A stretch of DNA of 64,000 bases from Diphasiastrum complanatum (GCA_029204225.1 MU831881.1:34628-98627); one strand, 5' to 3'. Shown: positions 1 to 12,095, counted from the stretch's first letter. Made by a program: numbers and translations. The notes: a model not told the origin generated them from the sequence alone.

Positions 1-414
1 TTATTTGATTGGAAGACCTTGTCAAAAACTTTGACTAGTTGTATGTTTGAGTGTTTGTGAGAAGCAACTGTTCAAAAGACTTATTGACAAGGGAATGCGT
101 TTGGGGCCTTTGTTGGACATTACATGATGGTTGTCTTCTTGGGCTTCGAATGCCCATGGAGCAATGTCAAAATTGTTCTATGTTCTTGGACATGGGAACA
201 TGTTTTGGACTTTCTAGTTGTCCCGTTGCTAGCATGGATTCTAGTGTACCTTTTTTCATGTCAAATACTATTTCCACCACAATGTTTAACCTATGTAATT
301 TGGGATTTAAGTATTCATACTTGGGCATCGTTCTAGAATGTGTACGAATTGCATGAGTACTCTCGAAGTGTTGCTTGATTCATAGATTGATTTTAAAGAG
401 TTCCAAGGATGCTT
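1..414. other. Unassigned sequence upstream of a copia remnant
   Basis: No protein or repeat family is recognisable here. Short open frames exist on the plus strand but resemble nothing known and lack the RT motifs that would be expected upstream of the copia remnant that follows. Confidence 0.4.
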
Positions 415-1600
415 GTGAATCTATTAATGGAGAATTGAAGGAAGAGGTTTATAGGGAGCAGCCATAAGGTTTTGAGGCTGAGGGCTAAGAGCATCTGGTG
501 CTTTGTACGGGTTAAAGCAAGCTCCCAAGGCATGGTACAATCATATTGAAGCATAATTTTGAGAGAAGTATATCTGACTGTTACTTGTATGTTTTGAGGG
601 AGAAAGAGGACACAGTGATTATTGTCCTATATGTTGATGATCTAATCATCATAGGTAGCAATAAGTTGCTTATTGCTAAGGTCAAAGATCTTTCTCGTGA
701 ATGTGACATGAAAGATTTGGGCTTGATACATTATTACCTAGGATTAGAAGTTTGGAGGAAACAACATATTCTTTTTATATCCCAGGCAAAGTATGCAAAT
801 GAGCTTTTTCGAAGGGTCAATATGCAAGATTGCAAGCCTATAGCCACTCCCAGTGACACAAGTAATAAGCCATCCATGGCTGATGGGACACTGTTTGAAG
901 ACGAAACGCTCTATTGTCAATTGGTGGGCAGCTTGATGTACCTTACAAATACCAGACCAGACATTGCACATGCAGCTGGCGTTGCAAGTCAGTTAATGAG
1001 TAACCGACAGAGGCACAATGGAAATCAGCCAAGCGAATTCTGAGGTATGTAAAAGGAACTTCTACATATGGCATTGGTTAGACAGATGATGGAAACCTTC
1101 AGTTGGAAGGTTATTCTGATACGGATTGGGCGCAGGAGACAAGGATGGTTGTAGATTCACAACAATTATTCATTTCACCTGGGTTCTGAAGCAGTTTCTT
1201 GGTGCAGCAAGAAACAACCTATGATAGCATTGTCTTCGACAGAAGCTGAGTACAAGGCAACTACGAGGGCCGCTTGCAAGGCTATGTGGTTGAGGCGCTA
1301 CCTGACTAATATGCTGATTGCTCAAAGTGAGTCCTATAGTGATGTATTGTGATAGTTGGAGTTGCATTCAGGTTGAGAGGAATCCTGTATACCATGCCAA
1401 GACAAAACACATTGAGGTTATCGAGCACTTTATATGGGAGAAAGTGCACAGTGGGGAAATTCAGCTTGAGTTTTGTGGCTCTGAAGATTATACGCTGCAG
1501 GCATCTTTATGAAGTCGCTAGTAAAGAGAAATTTAGACAGTCTTTGGGTGTTACATTAAATAAGATAGCCATTAAGGGGTTGTACCCCTAGTGGCTCTAG
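415..1600 (+). mobile_element. Ty1/copia pol remnant: RT end and RNase H
   Basis: The plus strand carries the second half of a copia reverse transcriptase and its RNase H. Near 430-540 a broken frame reads like the FLNGEL and KQAPRAWY region. The frame 546-1043 then has the catalytic block LYVDDLI, the block DMKDLGLIHYYLGLEV, and the TRPDIAHA block that leads into RNase H. RNase H continues, broken by stops and frameshifts, through a DSWSC segment near 1350 and KTKHIEV near 1400, and ends near a DIFMKSL-like segment at about 1510-1560. Gag, protease, integrase and both LTRs are missing. The remnant has the same orientation as the CWC22 exons downstream and may lie in an intron of that gene. 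Class assignment is firm; element boundaries are approximate. Confidence 0.88.
546..1043 (+). pseudogene. Copia reverse transcriptase C-terminal fragment
   Basis: This 165-residue frame is the best-preserved part of the remnant. It keeps the catalytic YVDD motif about 35 residues in and the start of the linker to RNase H. It opens inside the RT domain and runs out of frame after VASQLMSNRQRH, where RNase H should continue. It cannot make an active polymerase. Confidence 0.85.
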
Positions 1601-2368
1601 GCACTTTACATGGTTTTATGTTATGCATTCATCGTGGGGCAATCCAATTGTAAATACATTGTGCCGACCTTTGTAAGTTAAAATAAGTAAGTGCAAGTTG
1701 AGTCCAAGTGGCCAAGTGTGCATGCCATGTGGCATATGTAGGTGATTTCAAATGCTATTGGGCTGAATCTAAGATTCTAACAATCAAGAACATTGAACAC
1801 TTTCAATTCTGGAAAATAGTGGATAGCCATAGAACAACAATCCTCAAGAAAGAGAAAGCTAAAATTGAGAGAGAAACATCAAACTTTGTATTGCACAAAA
1901 TGAATCCCTAACTATTCTCCTAATGTGGAGAGATACAAATAGATGGGTCATGGTAGATGTAAACGCTCAAGAATGGAGAGCCAAACACTAACAGCCCATG
2001 GAATTGAATAGCCAACGAATGTAACTTCTCCATGGTATTGAATATGAAGTGTCAAACTCATATGGACTCTAAAGGCCATCTTTAAAATGGGCCCTATGAA
2101 CTTAGAAGGTGAATTAACATTAAAACTAAAGGACCCCAATGGGTATACAATATTGGTATGGTCTAAGTTTAACATACCCAAGACAAGATTCCTATTGTTG
2201 TATAAGAATTAAGCATGCATATTGTGTGGCTTTATTAAGATGGCTTATGTAAAAATAATTTTATCTAGCTTTCTTTTAAGTTCTGAATTTAGAAGTTGAC
2301 TGCGAATGATTTTGAAATGGAGTTCCAATTTTTGAATACTTATTTTTGGTCAATTGTGATATGTTCAG
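1601..2368 (+). other. Non-coding, probably intron of CWC22
   Basis: No conserved protein is visible. The stretch ends in a T-rich tract followed by an AG at 2367-2368, a plausible splice acceptor in front of the first CWC22 exon seen here. If the gene continues upstream of the window, this stretch and the copia remnant before it lie in one of its introns. Confidence 0.45.
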
Positions 2369-4342
2369 ATATCTTCAAACCAGATCCAAGCTTCCTGGAC
2401 AGTGAGAAGAAATATGAAGATATAAAGAAAGAGATTTTAGGTGAAGAGTCAGATGATGATGCCGGGGGGGCTGAAGATGAGTCGGCTGAAGATTCTGAAG
2501 AGGACGAAGACGAAGAGAGCGAGGATGAGAAGAAGATGACGATTCATGACGAAACTGAGACAAATCTTGTGAATCTTCGTCGAACAATTTACCTTACGAT
2601 CATGTCTAGTGTTGATTTTGAAGAGGCTGGTCATAAACTGATGAAGATAAAGCTTGAACCTGGGCAAGAGGTAGTGAAATTTTTTTTATGTTGTTGAATT
2701 TTCCAGTTTCTTGAAACTAATGCCTTGTCTGCAAGGCATTTTTGAAAGGCTTTTATCTACTTGTGCAGAAGGAAATGGTTTTGAAATTGAAGCTTTTTGC
2801 ATATCCTGAAAAATGAATTCATTTTTTTAACATTTTATGTGTTATTTAGGATTGAATATCAATTAGCCTATAAGCTTGTTAAGATCAATAATGTATAAGA
2901 ATTCATAGTTTGAATGACAGGTTAGGTTGACGTAGTTAGTGGTTTACTGAAGTCTCTTTAATGGTATTTCAAGGTTGGCTGCTCTCCTGTTACACATTTA
3001 TGTTTGAAATATTGCATCAAGTTTTACTTGTTTATGCTAAATTTGCAGTTTTTCCTAAACTGCGTGCTACATTTTTTCTAAAACAGATGGAGCTGTGTGT
3101 TATGCTCTTAGAATGTTGTAGCCAAGAGAGAACATACTTGCGATATTATGGACTATTGGGGCAGAGATTTTGCATGATAAATCGAGTTTTTCAAGAGAAT
3201 TTCGACGAGTGTTTTGTGAAACAGTATTCCATGATCCACAGACTTGAGACAAATAAACTTCGCAATGTTGCCAAATTTTTTGCTCATCTTTTGGGGACAG
3301 ATGCTCTTCCTTGGCAAGTTCTTGCATATATTCGTCTTACTGAGGAAGACACAACGTCATCGTCTCGTATATTTATCAAGATTCTGTTTCAGGTTAGGCA
3401 GACTCTTATGGTCATTTCACTTGTAGTACAAGTTTACTGATGTAGGTGCTAGAGATAAAGTCTGCCTGCTTTTTGACTAGATTATTGCATTGTATTACCA
3501 TGTTTTTTTGCTTAGTTGACAGTTGGTTAAGATTAGTAGTTTTCTTTAACCCCAACTTGATCCTTAGCTGGTTATACTTTTTCTTATAACAAGGGTTATC
3601 TTGAGGTTTGTAGCTCTCTTCATTCCAAATCTGATCAGATTGCCATAGTTGATTATACTTTTTGTTGTAGTGAGGATTATGATGAGTTGCACAGGCATGT
3701 TCCTTTGTGTTGTTTGCATATGCTTTGCATGCCAAATCCAGCAACCCTTTTGCTTGTCTGCTGCTTTGTTTCTTCCTCATGTAGGAAAAACATGTAGATT
3801 TTGATTCTTTGCTTTGTGATTTGTGTTTACTTCTAGCCTAGCTGCAAAGTTGCAGTTTGATAGCTACCCCAATACAAGTAAAAACGGACATCATGTAAGG
3901 AACTCCATCCATTATCTTTTGCATCTGATCTCCACCCTTTGTGTACTGTCTGCAGGAGCTATCTGAGCATCTTGGTTTGCGGAAGTTGAATGAAAGGTTA
4001 AACGATCCACTTGTTCAAGAGTCCTTTGATGGCATTTTCCCAAAAGATAATCCGAAGAATACAAGGTTTGCTATCAATTTTTTCACCTCGATTGGTTTAG
4101 GAGGTATTACCGATAGCCTCAGAGAGTATCTGAAGAACATGCCACGCCTTATCATGCAACAACAAAAGCCCATTGAGAGTGAGAATGATGATACTGGATC
4201 ATCAGACGCATCTTCAAATGAAAGCACAAGCGAGAGTGAAACAGAAAGTACCGATACAGATTCCATTGACGTGGATTCAAATTCAGACAGTGAAAGTGAC
4301 GGCAAAGACTCTAAGCCAAAGAAGAAGAGAAGGAAGCAATGA
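2369..4342 (+). CDS. CWC22: Pre-mRNA splicing factor CWC22 (C-terminal exons)
   Basis: CWC22 is a spliceosome component that in animals loads the exon-junction-complex helicase eIF4A3; its family has an MIF4G and an MA3 domain. Three exons are visible: 2369-2670, 3087-3392 and 3956-4342 (stop included), with GT donors at 2671 and 3393 and AG acceptors ending at 2368, 3086 and 3955. The frame stays open through all joins. The first exon has [16 protein letters not shown], an acidic Asp/Glu stretch and the start of MA3 ([15 protein letters not shown]). The second has [19 protein letters not shown] and TTSSSRIF. The third has [16 protein letters not shown], then a Ser/Asp/Glu-rich tail ending in a basic KPKKKRRKQ. 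The N-terminal MIF4G part is not in the window, so this is either the 3' end of a gene with long introns or a truncated copy. Intact junctions favour a working gene. Confidence 0.9.
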
Positions 4343-6075
4343 CACACCAGGTAATATTCTTCCAGGGATATTTACCATTTGCCACAGGCATGCATACCAG
4401 GAGGTTGGAGTTATTTTGGCTGGAGTTCAGATAGCAGCTTGGCTGGTAAGATGGGGGTGCTCTATGTATAATTATTATATGAAAAATAAGCAATTTCAAG
4501 ATTTATTTTGGTCATTTTATTTGATCGAAAACCCATACTGAATTCATATGAAATTCCTCATGTGGGCTAGCCGGGCGTTTGTTTAGCTGTGAAAGGCTGG
4601 ATAGAACCTCCTATGAAAGCATGAGAGGATTGGTCCTTTTAAGAGAAGGATGTATTAGGATGCAGCTACGAGCACTTACGAAAGATTCTTTTTCTTTCAT
4701 ATAATGAAAACAGGTTCTTGTAATCTTGGGAAGAGTTGGGGTGCTATTACATAACTCCTTACATGGTCTATTAGCCTTCCTCAAATTTCTGTGTTGCATT
4801 TTGTCAATAGTAAAGTACATGGTTTTTATCAATAAAAATGACTTGACAATGGAGCAAGCCAATCTGATCTTCAAATCATTATAAAAGCAGTACCTGATTT
4901 TTGCCATCATCCTCTCGAGTCTCGTGTTGATCACCATCACACTAGTCTATAAAATAAAGATTATCTTGATGGCATCCATTTGGAATCTCAAATTTGTTAA
5001 TTCAACCTTACCGACCAATCTCAAGATTTGCACGTCTTTTTAAAGGTAAAAAAAGGTCAAGAGTACTTTTGTTTTTTATAGAGAGAACCCTGTGAAAACA
5101 AATTTTTAATCTATTTGTTATTTTTAGTGAGTGCTTTTGGGGCAAATTTCAGCTATTCAATTCTTGATGATCTATTATTTTTAGCAAGAATATCCTTCAA
5201 ATTTTTATCCAACTAAAGCATTCTAGATTCGACATGTGTTGATCATGGCCTGCTCTATTACCAGGTTGAAAAACTCATGGAACAATGCATTTACATCATT
5301 ATGAGAGAAGAAATTACAATGATGAGAGGTTGGCGTCTCTTCACATTCGGTCCTGCCAAGGTCCTTCTACACTTTAAGGACTGGACTTCATCAATTACAA
5401 CTCACATAGGCTCATAGGCCTACTTGTTCATTGTAACCTAGCAACTACACGTGATTACATATGAAGAATAAGTATACTACATGAGTCATCATGTTGCATT
5501 CACTACACTTAATAACTTATATCTGAAAGTGCAATATCATAATGCAGGGTAGCATCTAAATTTCAATTTGCATGGAGGGATATGTTCTCTTACAAAACCT
5601 CGAGATTTCATACAAATCATAACGATACCTTTATTTGGCACACAAACCATTGGTATCACACCAAGTCCCACTCAGCATGGTGACCCTTAGTTATTATGTC
5701 AAGTCATCAATTAAGCCATATCTCTCAAATGTAGTGGATGATATATGCCCATGAACATGTAGACCCCAAGTATTCTTGTTTTGCAAGATTCAGTCAATTG
5801 CTGCTACAAATTACAGCACAATAAGAACGTGAAATTTACTCAAGAGAATTTGTCATGACATTTCTTTTTCAAAGAAAGATTTTGAAAAAATATGAACGAA
5901 TGGGCCAACTTTAATACTTGGCAGAATAATTCACCAAAATGAGATTCATAGTTGCTACAAGTCTACAAAAAAACTAGTATGCCACAATTTTGTTCAAAAA
6001 CATTCTCTTTGTGTGAACGTACATGAGATGAAACTTCATTTTGAAATGCATAATGAGCCAAATTAGTGAATTGGT
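4343..6075. other. CWC22 3' flank and intergenic DNA
   Basis: The first few hundred bases after the stop probably hold the 3' untranslated region; AATAAA-like sequence occurs near 4830. No known protein, LTR or RNA gene is visible in the rest. A 109-codon minus-strand frame at 4611-4940 has no recognised similarity. Confidence 0.5.
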
Positions 6076-7670
6076 AAAACCTCCATGAAGTGATAGATTT
6101 TCTATCCGCGACAATCATCGTGAGCTCCCACCGTCCCCTCTGCGTGTCCAAGCAAGTCATCGTCATGAAGAACATGATGGAAGGACCAAATGCTGTCTAC
6201 AATTGGGCCTCGTTCCTCGTAAAAGAGTTGCAGGCTACTTTCAAGTGCCCCTCATGGATCACCTGCGGTGGTCTCATCACTGTCATTACATTCACACACT
6301 TGGAACATCTAGGTGTTAGAACGCCCACACCCACCTCTCCATTCGCTAGCCTATCCTCACAAGATCCACTCGTGCAATTGTTGGCTGGCCACTTTGCCTC
6401 CTCACCTACGCCATCTACTCACACATGCACCAGTCCCACTCGTTCCTCTCCCCTACTTCAGATCATGTCCCCTGTACACAGCCCCATCCGTCCAGCTGCC
6501 TCTTCCCCGATCTCATCAGCTGTCACAACTTCCATAGTTTCTTCCATCGTTTCTCCCATAACTACTCTAGCCATCACCACGTCATCCCCCCTCGCTATCA
6601 GTATACCACTGACCTCATCTTCCATTCGTCCCACAGTTGTTTCCACCATCGCATCTCTAACTACCTCCATTGTCACCCCTGTTCTGGTAGCCGTATCCAC
6701 CGCCACTGTTCCACCCATCACCACCATCTATGTCACCATGCCTCTCCCACCACCCATCGCAACTTTGCCACCTTCGGCCGACTGGGACACTCAAGATTTG
6801 GGTTGTTGGACTGCCTTAAAGAGCCTCCAGCAATAACTCCACCGGATGCTCTATGAAAGAGCTACTGAGCAGTCTTGCGACCAATTAGTGTAGGGCAACG
6901 GCGCTACAGGCCTTCACTGATCAAGTCGCGCAGTTGAAATGAGAGCAAGAAAAAGAGAGGACATAGAGCTAGTCCAGCAACTCAAGGACCAATTGAAGAA
7001 AGCAAAACAAGCAGCTCAACAACATACACAGCTCGTGTCCAAACTTCAGACCGAGCTCATCCAAGAAAAGACCACGTGACAAACATATCAATCAGACCGC
7101 CAGCACCTTATGCTGAAACAGACAATGCTAGAGCATGAGCGCGAATCTCTCAGAGCCACCGAGAGATCGCTCAAGGACTACATCTGCCAACTGGAGCGCA
7201 ATGTTTCAAAAGAAAAGATGGAGATGCAGAGAGCCCAATAACTTTACCACCCAACAGGCGGCCTTGGAACTGAAGGTCCAGCAAATAGATCAGCAAGTGT
7301 AGGCTACACTAGACCAAATGGTAGCAACGGCAGAAGAAGAGACACCGGCCGCCCAAAAACTTAAAAAAAAACGGGCCGAGTATTATAAAGACCACCTTGC
7401 TCGGGTGCTATAGACCTATCAGGACCAATGCAAACTTCATGATGTTGTGCTCACCACCAAAGACACAGAGCTGTCAACCCTATGCACCATGCTCCAAAAA
7501 GACGAGCAAACACTCAAGGTGACTGAAGGCCTGCGCACCTTGAAGAAGACATTCACCGCCGTTCTAGAGTTTTTCACTGCTCTAGACGACAATGTACCAT
7601 TTACTTTTCAGTATCTCATTAGACTAGCTTTTTATTATTTTTCTCTGCCTTTCCCAGCTTCCCCCCTCCT
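6076..7670 (+). pseudogene. Coiled-coil ORF of gypsy elements, copy i (N-terminal and middle)
   Basis: A frame opens after a stop at 6075, without an ATG at its head, and runs to 6836. It begins with a globular stretch (LHEVIDFLSA, then NWASFLVKELQ), followed by about 150 residues rich in Pro, Ser, Thr, Ile and Val. After 6840 the frame is broken, but the three frames together read as a charged coiled coil (for example LKDQLKKAKQAAQQHTQ near 6980) up to about 7560. The order, globular part then Ser/Thr/Pro linker then coiled coil, matches the post-pol ORF of element B1 at 58.5-61.2 kb. Membership rests on architecture, not on a strong motif match, because the diagnostic C-terminal motifs are absent here. 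No pol is visible next to it. Function unknown. Confidence 0.5.
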
Positions 7671-7832
7671 CTAATTCAGACATCATTTAGATTTATCTCG
7701 AGCGCGGACATGTTAGGATTGACAAGATATGTGGTGGTGGCTTCGGCCTGAACGGGAGGGAAGCCGAAAAAGAAAGAGAAAAATAATAAAAAGTTGAGTC
7801 TAATGAGATATTGAAAAGCAAATGGTAGATTG
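7590..7832. repeat. Inverted repeat, about 80-bp arms
   Basis: The arm 7590-7670 is matched by the reverse complement of 7754-7832, separated by about 83 bp. Both arms contain TATCTCATTAGACT and TTTTTATTATTTTTCTCT, read on opposite strands, and both encode the same short peptide pattern (QYLIRL) on opposite strands. Agreement is roughly four bases in five by eye. It could be an inverted duplication of the ORF end or a small hairpin element. Confidence 0.75.
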
Positions 7833-9110
7833 CCACACCTTTGGCCTGAAGCATGTCTCCACACCTTGTATTTTTTTTAAAAAAAAGAAAAGAAGTCTAG
7901 AAAAAGTATCAACGGACTCACTTTATTTTTCTTGTTTTTAATGTTAATTCATTTGCTTTTTCTTATTTTTATTTATTCTTTTAATTATTTATTTATTCTT
8001 TTATCTATTTGTACAAACACTTTTCTTGTTTCCCCCCCTCTCAACCTCACTTTTGTTGCTGAAAGTTTTTTTTCTAACTTTTCGCCTAGTCTTTTCCCCC
8101 CTCTTGTCTATACCCCTTTTTCCCTTCCTTCCGCAGCGGTCTCACATCCCCACTCATGCCAACGCCCATGAAATACGTAGGTGCCAAGAGAATGTCACCA
8201 AATTTGTAGCAGGGAAATGTAGAAGATTATGGTGAAGATTTTTCTAACGAATTCCAGATGCCAAAAGAGCCTAATGGATATCAAATAAAGGAATCGTGCC
8301 GCCAAACTACATCAAGAGCGTCGACAAGTAATCGAGATGGAGTTCCAAAATCCAGATTTACTGGGAACGCCAATATTAGAAGGTCAACAAGTCACAGACC
8401 GGCCAACGCAAAAACAAAGTCCAGCGCCTCCCCAACATATCTTACGACGATGGGGGAGGTAACCGAGTGTAGAAAGAGAGAGTATCCGCGGTAAGCAGGG
8501 AGAGAGATAGAAAGGCCTTAGGGTTAGGCCTTAGGGTTAGGACTATAGGTAGGTAAGGTTTTTTTTTAAAAAGAACTTCTAAATGAAGAATGTGAAAAAA
8601 AATTACAAGGAAAACAAAACTTTAGAGTTGAACATTTGAAGTGCTTCTCTCTTAAATCCAACAATTTTTTTTTTCAAAATTTGGCAATTCTGATCCATCT
8701 CCACTAATTTGATCATAACTTCCTCAATATTGATCCAAATCACGAAACTTCAGTACCTATGAAAAGTAACAACAAGCTCTATCAGTCTATAGGATCAAAT
8801 CAATGATTGAATGTGATTTGATAGATCAAATTTACAACAGAACATGTCTAAAAATTTTGAAGAAAAAAAACTAGCGAAACTAGAGCTACAAATCAAGATT
8901 TGTTCTAAACTAGCCTAACCTTGTTTAACTATTTTTTAAATATGTGTTACCTTTATAAATAACCTTAATTTAAAAAAGAAGCAAATTAAATAAAAAAAAT
9001 TAAAAAAATGAACACAAGCACGTCAAATTTTGTTATGATTACAAGGTACCCTGCATGAAAGGCAAGGCCAACAACAAGGATGTGGTATTTTCCCACAAAG
9101 GCCTTGCCCT
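7833..9110. other. AT-rich unassigned DNA
   Basis: Long runs of A and T, a pyrimidine-rich stretch at about 7920-8150 and a short doublet of CCTTAGGGTTAGG near 8515. No protein, LTR end or RNA gene could be supported. Confidence 0.45.
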
Positions 9111-9811
9111 TGTGAAGAATTGCCAAAAATTGACAAATCTAGCTTGATCAAAGACCATGTAGAACATTGTAAATATTGTGTATAATTGGGTTCCACACAT
9201 GTAAGGCCAAGATGCCACGTGGCAACCCACTCCTAATATAGGTTAGGTCAAGTCAAGAGAGTTGCTCATGTCTATTTGGTGGTCATCCCCACTTTATAGG
9301 ACCTACACCTAAGTTTAAGGTGAAAATTTGACCAACTAGCTACCTACCAAGCATAACTCTAGGATCTAGGCTAGGGTTTCATTTTAGGTCAAGGAGAGTG
9401 AGTTAAATTCCTTATTACATGCTGGAAATCCACCTAACTTCAAGAAGGAAGTCGAATTTGCTATGTATTCCCTCTCTCCATAGTGAGAAGAAAGAAAATT
9501 TTTGGAGTTCATTGGCAATCTCAAGCTAGTTCACTATGTACATTGAGTTTTTGTGATCCATATGAAACCAAATCAATTTCTACTTGTTTCTCAGGTTGCA
9601 GACCGTACTACAGCATGTAGTATACACGTGTGGGCTCGGATTTCAATGTTTATCAATTCTTTTGATTGTTAATGCTTGTTGTTTGTCAAATTGCCAATCT
9701 AGATCAACTTTTTTGTGTCTAGTTTTTTGATAGATTGTCAAGCAAGCATCCAGTCACTCTTGTGGATCTTTTGTAGATCCATTTATGGTCCTAAAGTACA
9801 GTACTTTCACA
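9111..9811 (+). repeat. 5' LTR of N1
   Basis: It starts TGTGAAG and ends CTTTCACA directly before the primer site. The first 189 bp recur at 12,797-12,985, and full-length relatives flank N2. The termini form short inverted repeats, as usual for LTRs. Confidence 0.92.
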
Positions 9812-9824
9812 TGGTATCAGAGCC
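9812..9824 (+). other. Primer binding site of N1 (initiator Met tRNA type)
   Basis: TGGTATCAGAGCC follows the LTR end with no gap. It is the usual plant copia primer site, complementary to the 3' end of initiator methionine tRNA. Confidence 0.9.
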
Positions 9825-10249
9825 AAGTACAAGAGCATAAGCCATTGATCTAATGCAAATCCATTTTTAGCAAGTTTTGGTGCTAAAAACTAGTATTGAG
9901 AGGGCAAGCTAGAATCTTGATTTTGGTGAGGAGATTTGATCCCAAACTTGGTAGGGGTCCAAATCCGTACTATCCACATGTGTGGGCACCTCTGAACTTG
10001 CATTTAATGCATGGTATTCATTTGATCCAAAGAAATTCAATTTGTGAGCTTTTGATGTAATTTTTGGTGGAAATCTTAGGATAAATACCAAGATTGAGTG
10101 CCATTGATTAGATTTGACTTAGGGTCATGAAATCTAATTAATCTAGGCTGAAATCAAGTCCTCTAAACTTGTTTTACAGGTCTTGAAAGTACATCAAAAA
10201 GTGTGAAAGAGATTAAGTCATTGTTTTGTCCAAAAATAGCCAAAATTGG

Positions 10250-10588
10250 CAAGATTTGATTGTAAGTAGATTTCACATCATCTTATCTTCATTCCAACCT
10301 TGTGAGGGAGTGCTAGAACTGAGATTATAAGTCCATTTGTTGGATTAGAAATCTAATTTGAGTGAAACACTACAAGAAAGAAACCTTAGTGAGTTTCTAG
10401 AGAAAATCCATTTCTCGGCAAGATTTGTTTGAAAGTAGTTTTCACTTCATCTTATTTTCATTCCAGCTTTGTGAGGGAGTGATAGAACTGTGATTATAAG
10501 TCCATTTGTTGGATTAGAAATCAAATTGAGTGAAACACTACAAGTGTGAGACCTTTGTGAGTTTCAAGTCAATCAAATCTATTTCTTG
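10250..10588 (+). repeat. Tandem duplication in the N1 leader
   Basis: A unit of about 169 bp occurs twice. Each copy contains TGTGAGGGAGTG (at about 10,301 and 10,470) and TCCATTTGTTGGATTAGAAA. The same doublet is present in the leader of N2, so it predates the split of the two copies. It ends at the start of gag. Confidence 0.88.
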
Positions 10589-11136
10589 TTTGTAGAAGTC
10601 ACTAGTAAGATGGGATCTGCTGGAGCATACCTTCTAGAAGGTAGTGAGAGATTGAATTCTACAAATCATGCTATTTGGAAGGTTAGGATGGAGTCACTCT
10701 TGGTGCTCCAAGACCTTTATGAGTTCTTGATTGAAGATGAAGATGAACAACGATTTGTTGAGAGAAGTATCAGCATGTACTCGTCTAGAGAGGCTTGGGA
10801 GTCTTTAAAATCAATCTATGAGTTTAGCAACAGTTCTAGAGTTCTTATGCTTAGAAATCAAATTTTGCAAAGCATGAGAAGTGAGGAGAGTGCACGAGAT
10901 TATGTACTCAGAATCAAGTCTCTAAATAGGGAGTTGGCTTCCATTGGAGAGAAGATTCATGTGGAGAGCTTGTACAAATTGTCCTTAATGGTCTAGGAGA
11001 TGACTTTGCAAATTTGGTCCAAATTTTTGCCATCCAAGTCACTTTGCCAACTATAGAAAAATTTCATAGTGTATTAGTGGCTGAAGAGTGTAGGATGCTC
11101 CACACAAAGGCAAGAATGAGTTCATTGTTTTTGCAG
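10586..11136 (+). pseudogene. Gag of N1, shortened and frameshifted
   Basis: The frame has the copia gag start seen in many plant elements (YLLEGSERLNSTNHAIWKVR near residue 15), then REAWESLKSIYE and RDYVLRIKSLNRELASIGE. Compared with N2 it lacks about 20 residues in the middle, between IEDED and the SREAWESL block. After GEKIH the frame shifts and ends at 10,996; gag-like sequence (TLPTIEKFHSVL) continues in another frame to about 11,120. A functional gag from this copy is unlikely. Confidence 0.8.
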
Positions 11137-11137
11137 G

Positions 11138-12095
11138 ATGGCATCAAGTTCAAAGGACAAGTCAAAGCAGAAATGCTTCTTTTGTGGAAAGAAGGGGCAT
11201 TATGCATCTGAATGCTACAACAGGCTAAGAGCACAAGTGGAGGAGGACAAACAAGGAAACCTTGCAAAGGAGGAGGAGGAGGATGAAGTAGATGTATTCT
11301 TGATGGCATCTACATTCTCACCAACAAGCAATAGCAATTCAAGAGACAATTGGTGGATCGGCAGTGGGGCTAGCTCCCACATGTCTTGTGAAAAAGGCCT
11401 TTTTCTCAACCTTACACTCTTTCAATGATGCTAAGAAGTTTTTCTTTACTGCAAGTGATGAAGAGTGTAGGATAGATGGTGTTGGCACCATCTCTTTGTG
11501 TCTAGAATCCTCAAAATGCATGGATCTAGAAAATGTCCTTTATGTACCATCAATCACCAAGAATATGCTTAGTGTTGGTCTACTCTTAGAAATTGGTTTG
11601 GATGTCCACTTTAAGCATGGTGTTTGTTTCATCTTGAAGAATGATGTTTGCATTGCAAAGGGATTCAAACATGGAAGATTGTTTAAGTTGGAAGCTAGTG
11701 TTGCTTATGAAAGAATGAGCTTGGCAAAGGAGGAGATCACTCAAGAGGAGATCTTGGCAAAGTGTAATCTTGCTTGCATTGAGGAGGAGCATCAAAAGGA
11801 GGAAGATCTTGAGGATCAACCTCAAAGCATGAGAGTTCCAAGTGGGTCCTCAATGACAATGGCCGAGTCATCAAATTGCATGCAAGTTGTCCATTCAAGT
11901 GTGCATCTTGCAAGGGTGGTGAGCATTGGAGAGTCTACTATCTTTGAGTACTTTTTGAAAAGTAGTAGTAGACATGAAGTGACTTGTTTCTTACCTTTAA
12001 GATTCATGGTGTTTATTACTTTGTATGACAAGGCAATGAAATGGGATGCTTTGAAATCTATATTTGTTGTTGATAAAGCAATTTCATTAGAATAA
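11138..12095 (+). pseudogene. N1 CCHC knuckle, protease and linker part 1
   Basis: Two overlapping frames (11,138-11,428 and 11,364-12,095) together encode a zinc knuckle, CFFCGKKGHYASEC, a Glu-rich spacer, the retropepsin site and a following region with LYVPSITKNMLSVGLL, typical of copia protease-integrase joints. The protease motif reads WWIGSGASSHM, whereas N2 has WWIDSGASSHM, so the catalytic Asp is Gly here (about 11,360). A frameshift follows near 11,400. The integrase HHCC and DDE parts are not recognisable; the frame runs into the sequence that N2 carries as a separate ORF (MRVP...). Confidence 0.85.

Noticed and set aside
4015-4347. Minus-strand 110-codon frame opposite the last CWC22 exon
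   Set aside because: It is the antisense reading of the Ser/Asp-rich tail; the plus strand has clear homology and splice sites.
6458-6727. Minus-strand frame of 89 codons rich in Val, Met and Thr
   Set aside because: It is the complement of the Pro/Ser/Thr-rich linker of coiled-coil copy i and reflects its skewed composition.
8510-8545. CCTTAGGGTTAGG doublet resembling telomere repeat
   Set aside because: Only two units, and the plant telomere unit is TTTAGGG in long arrays. Chance or a small duplication is enough.
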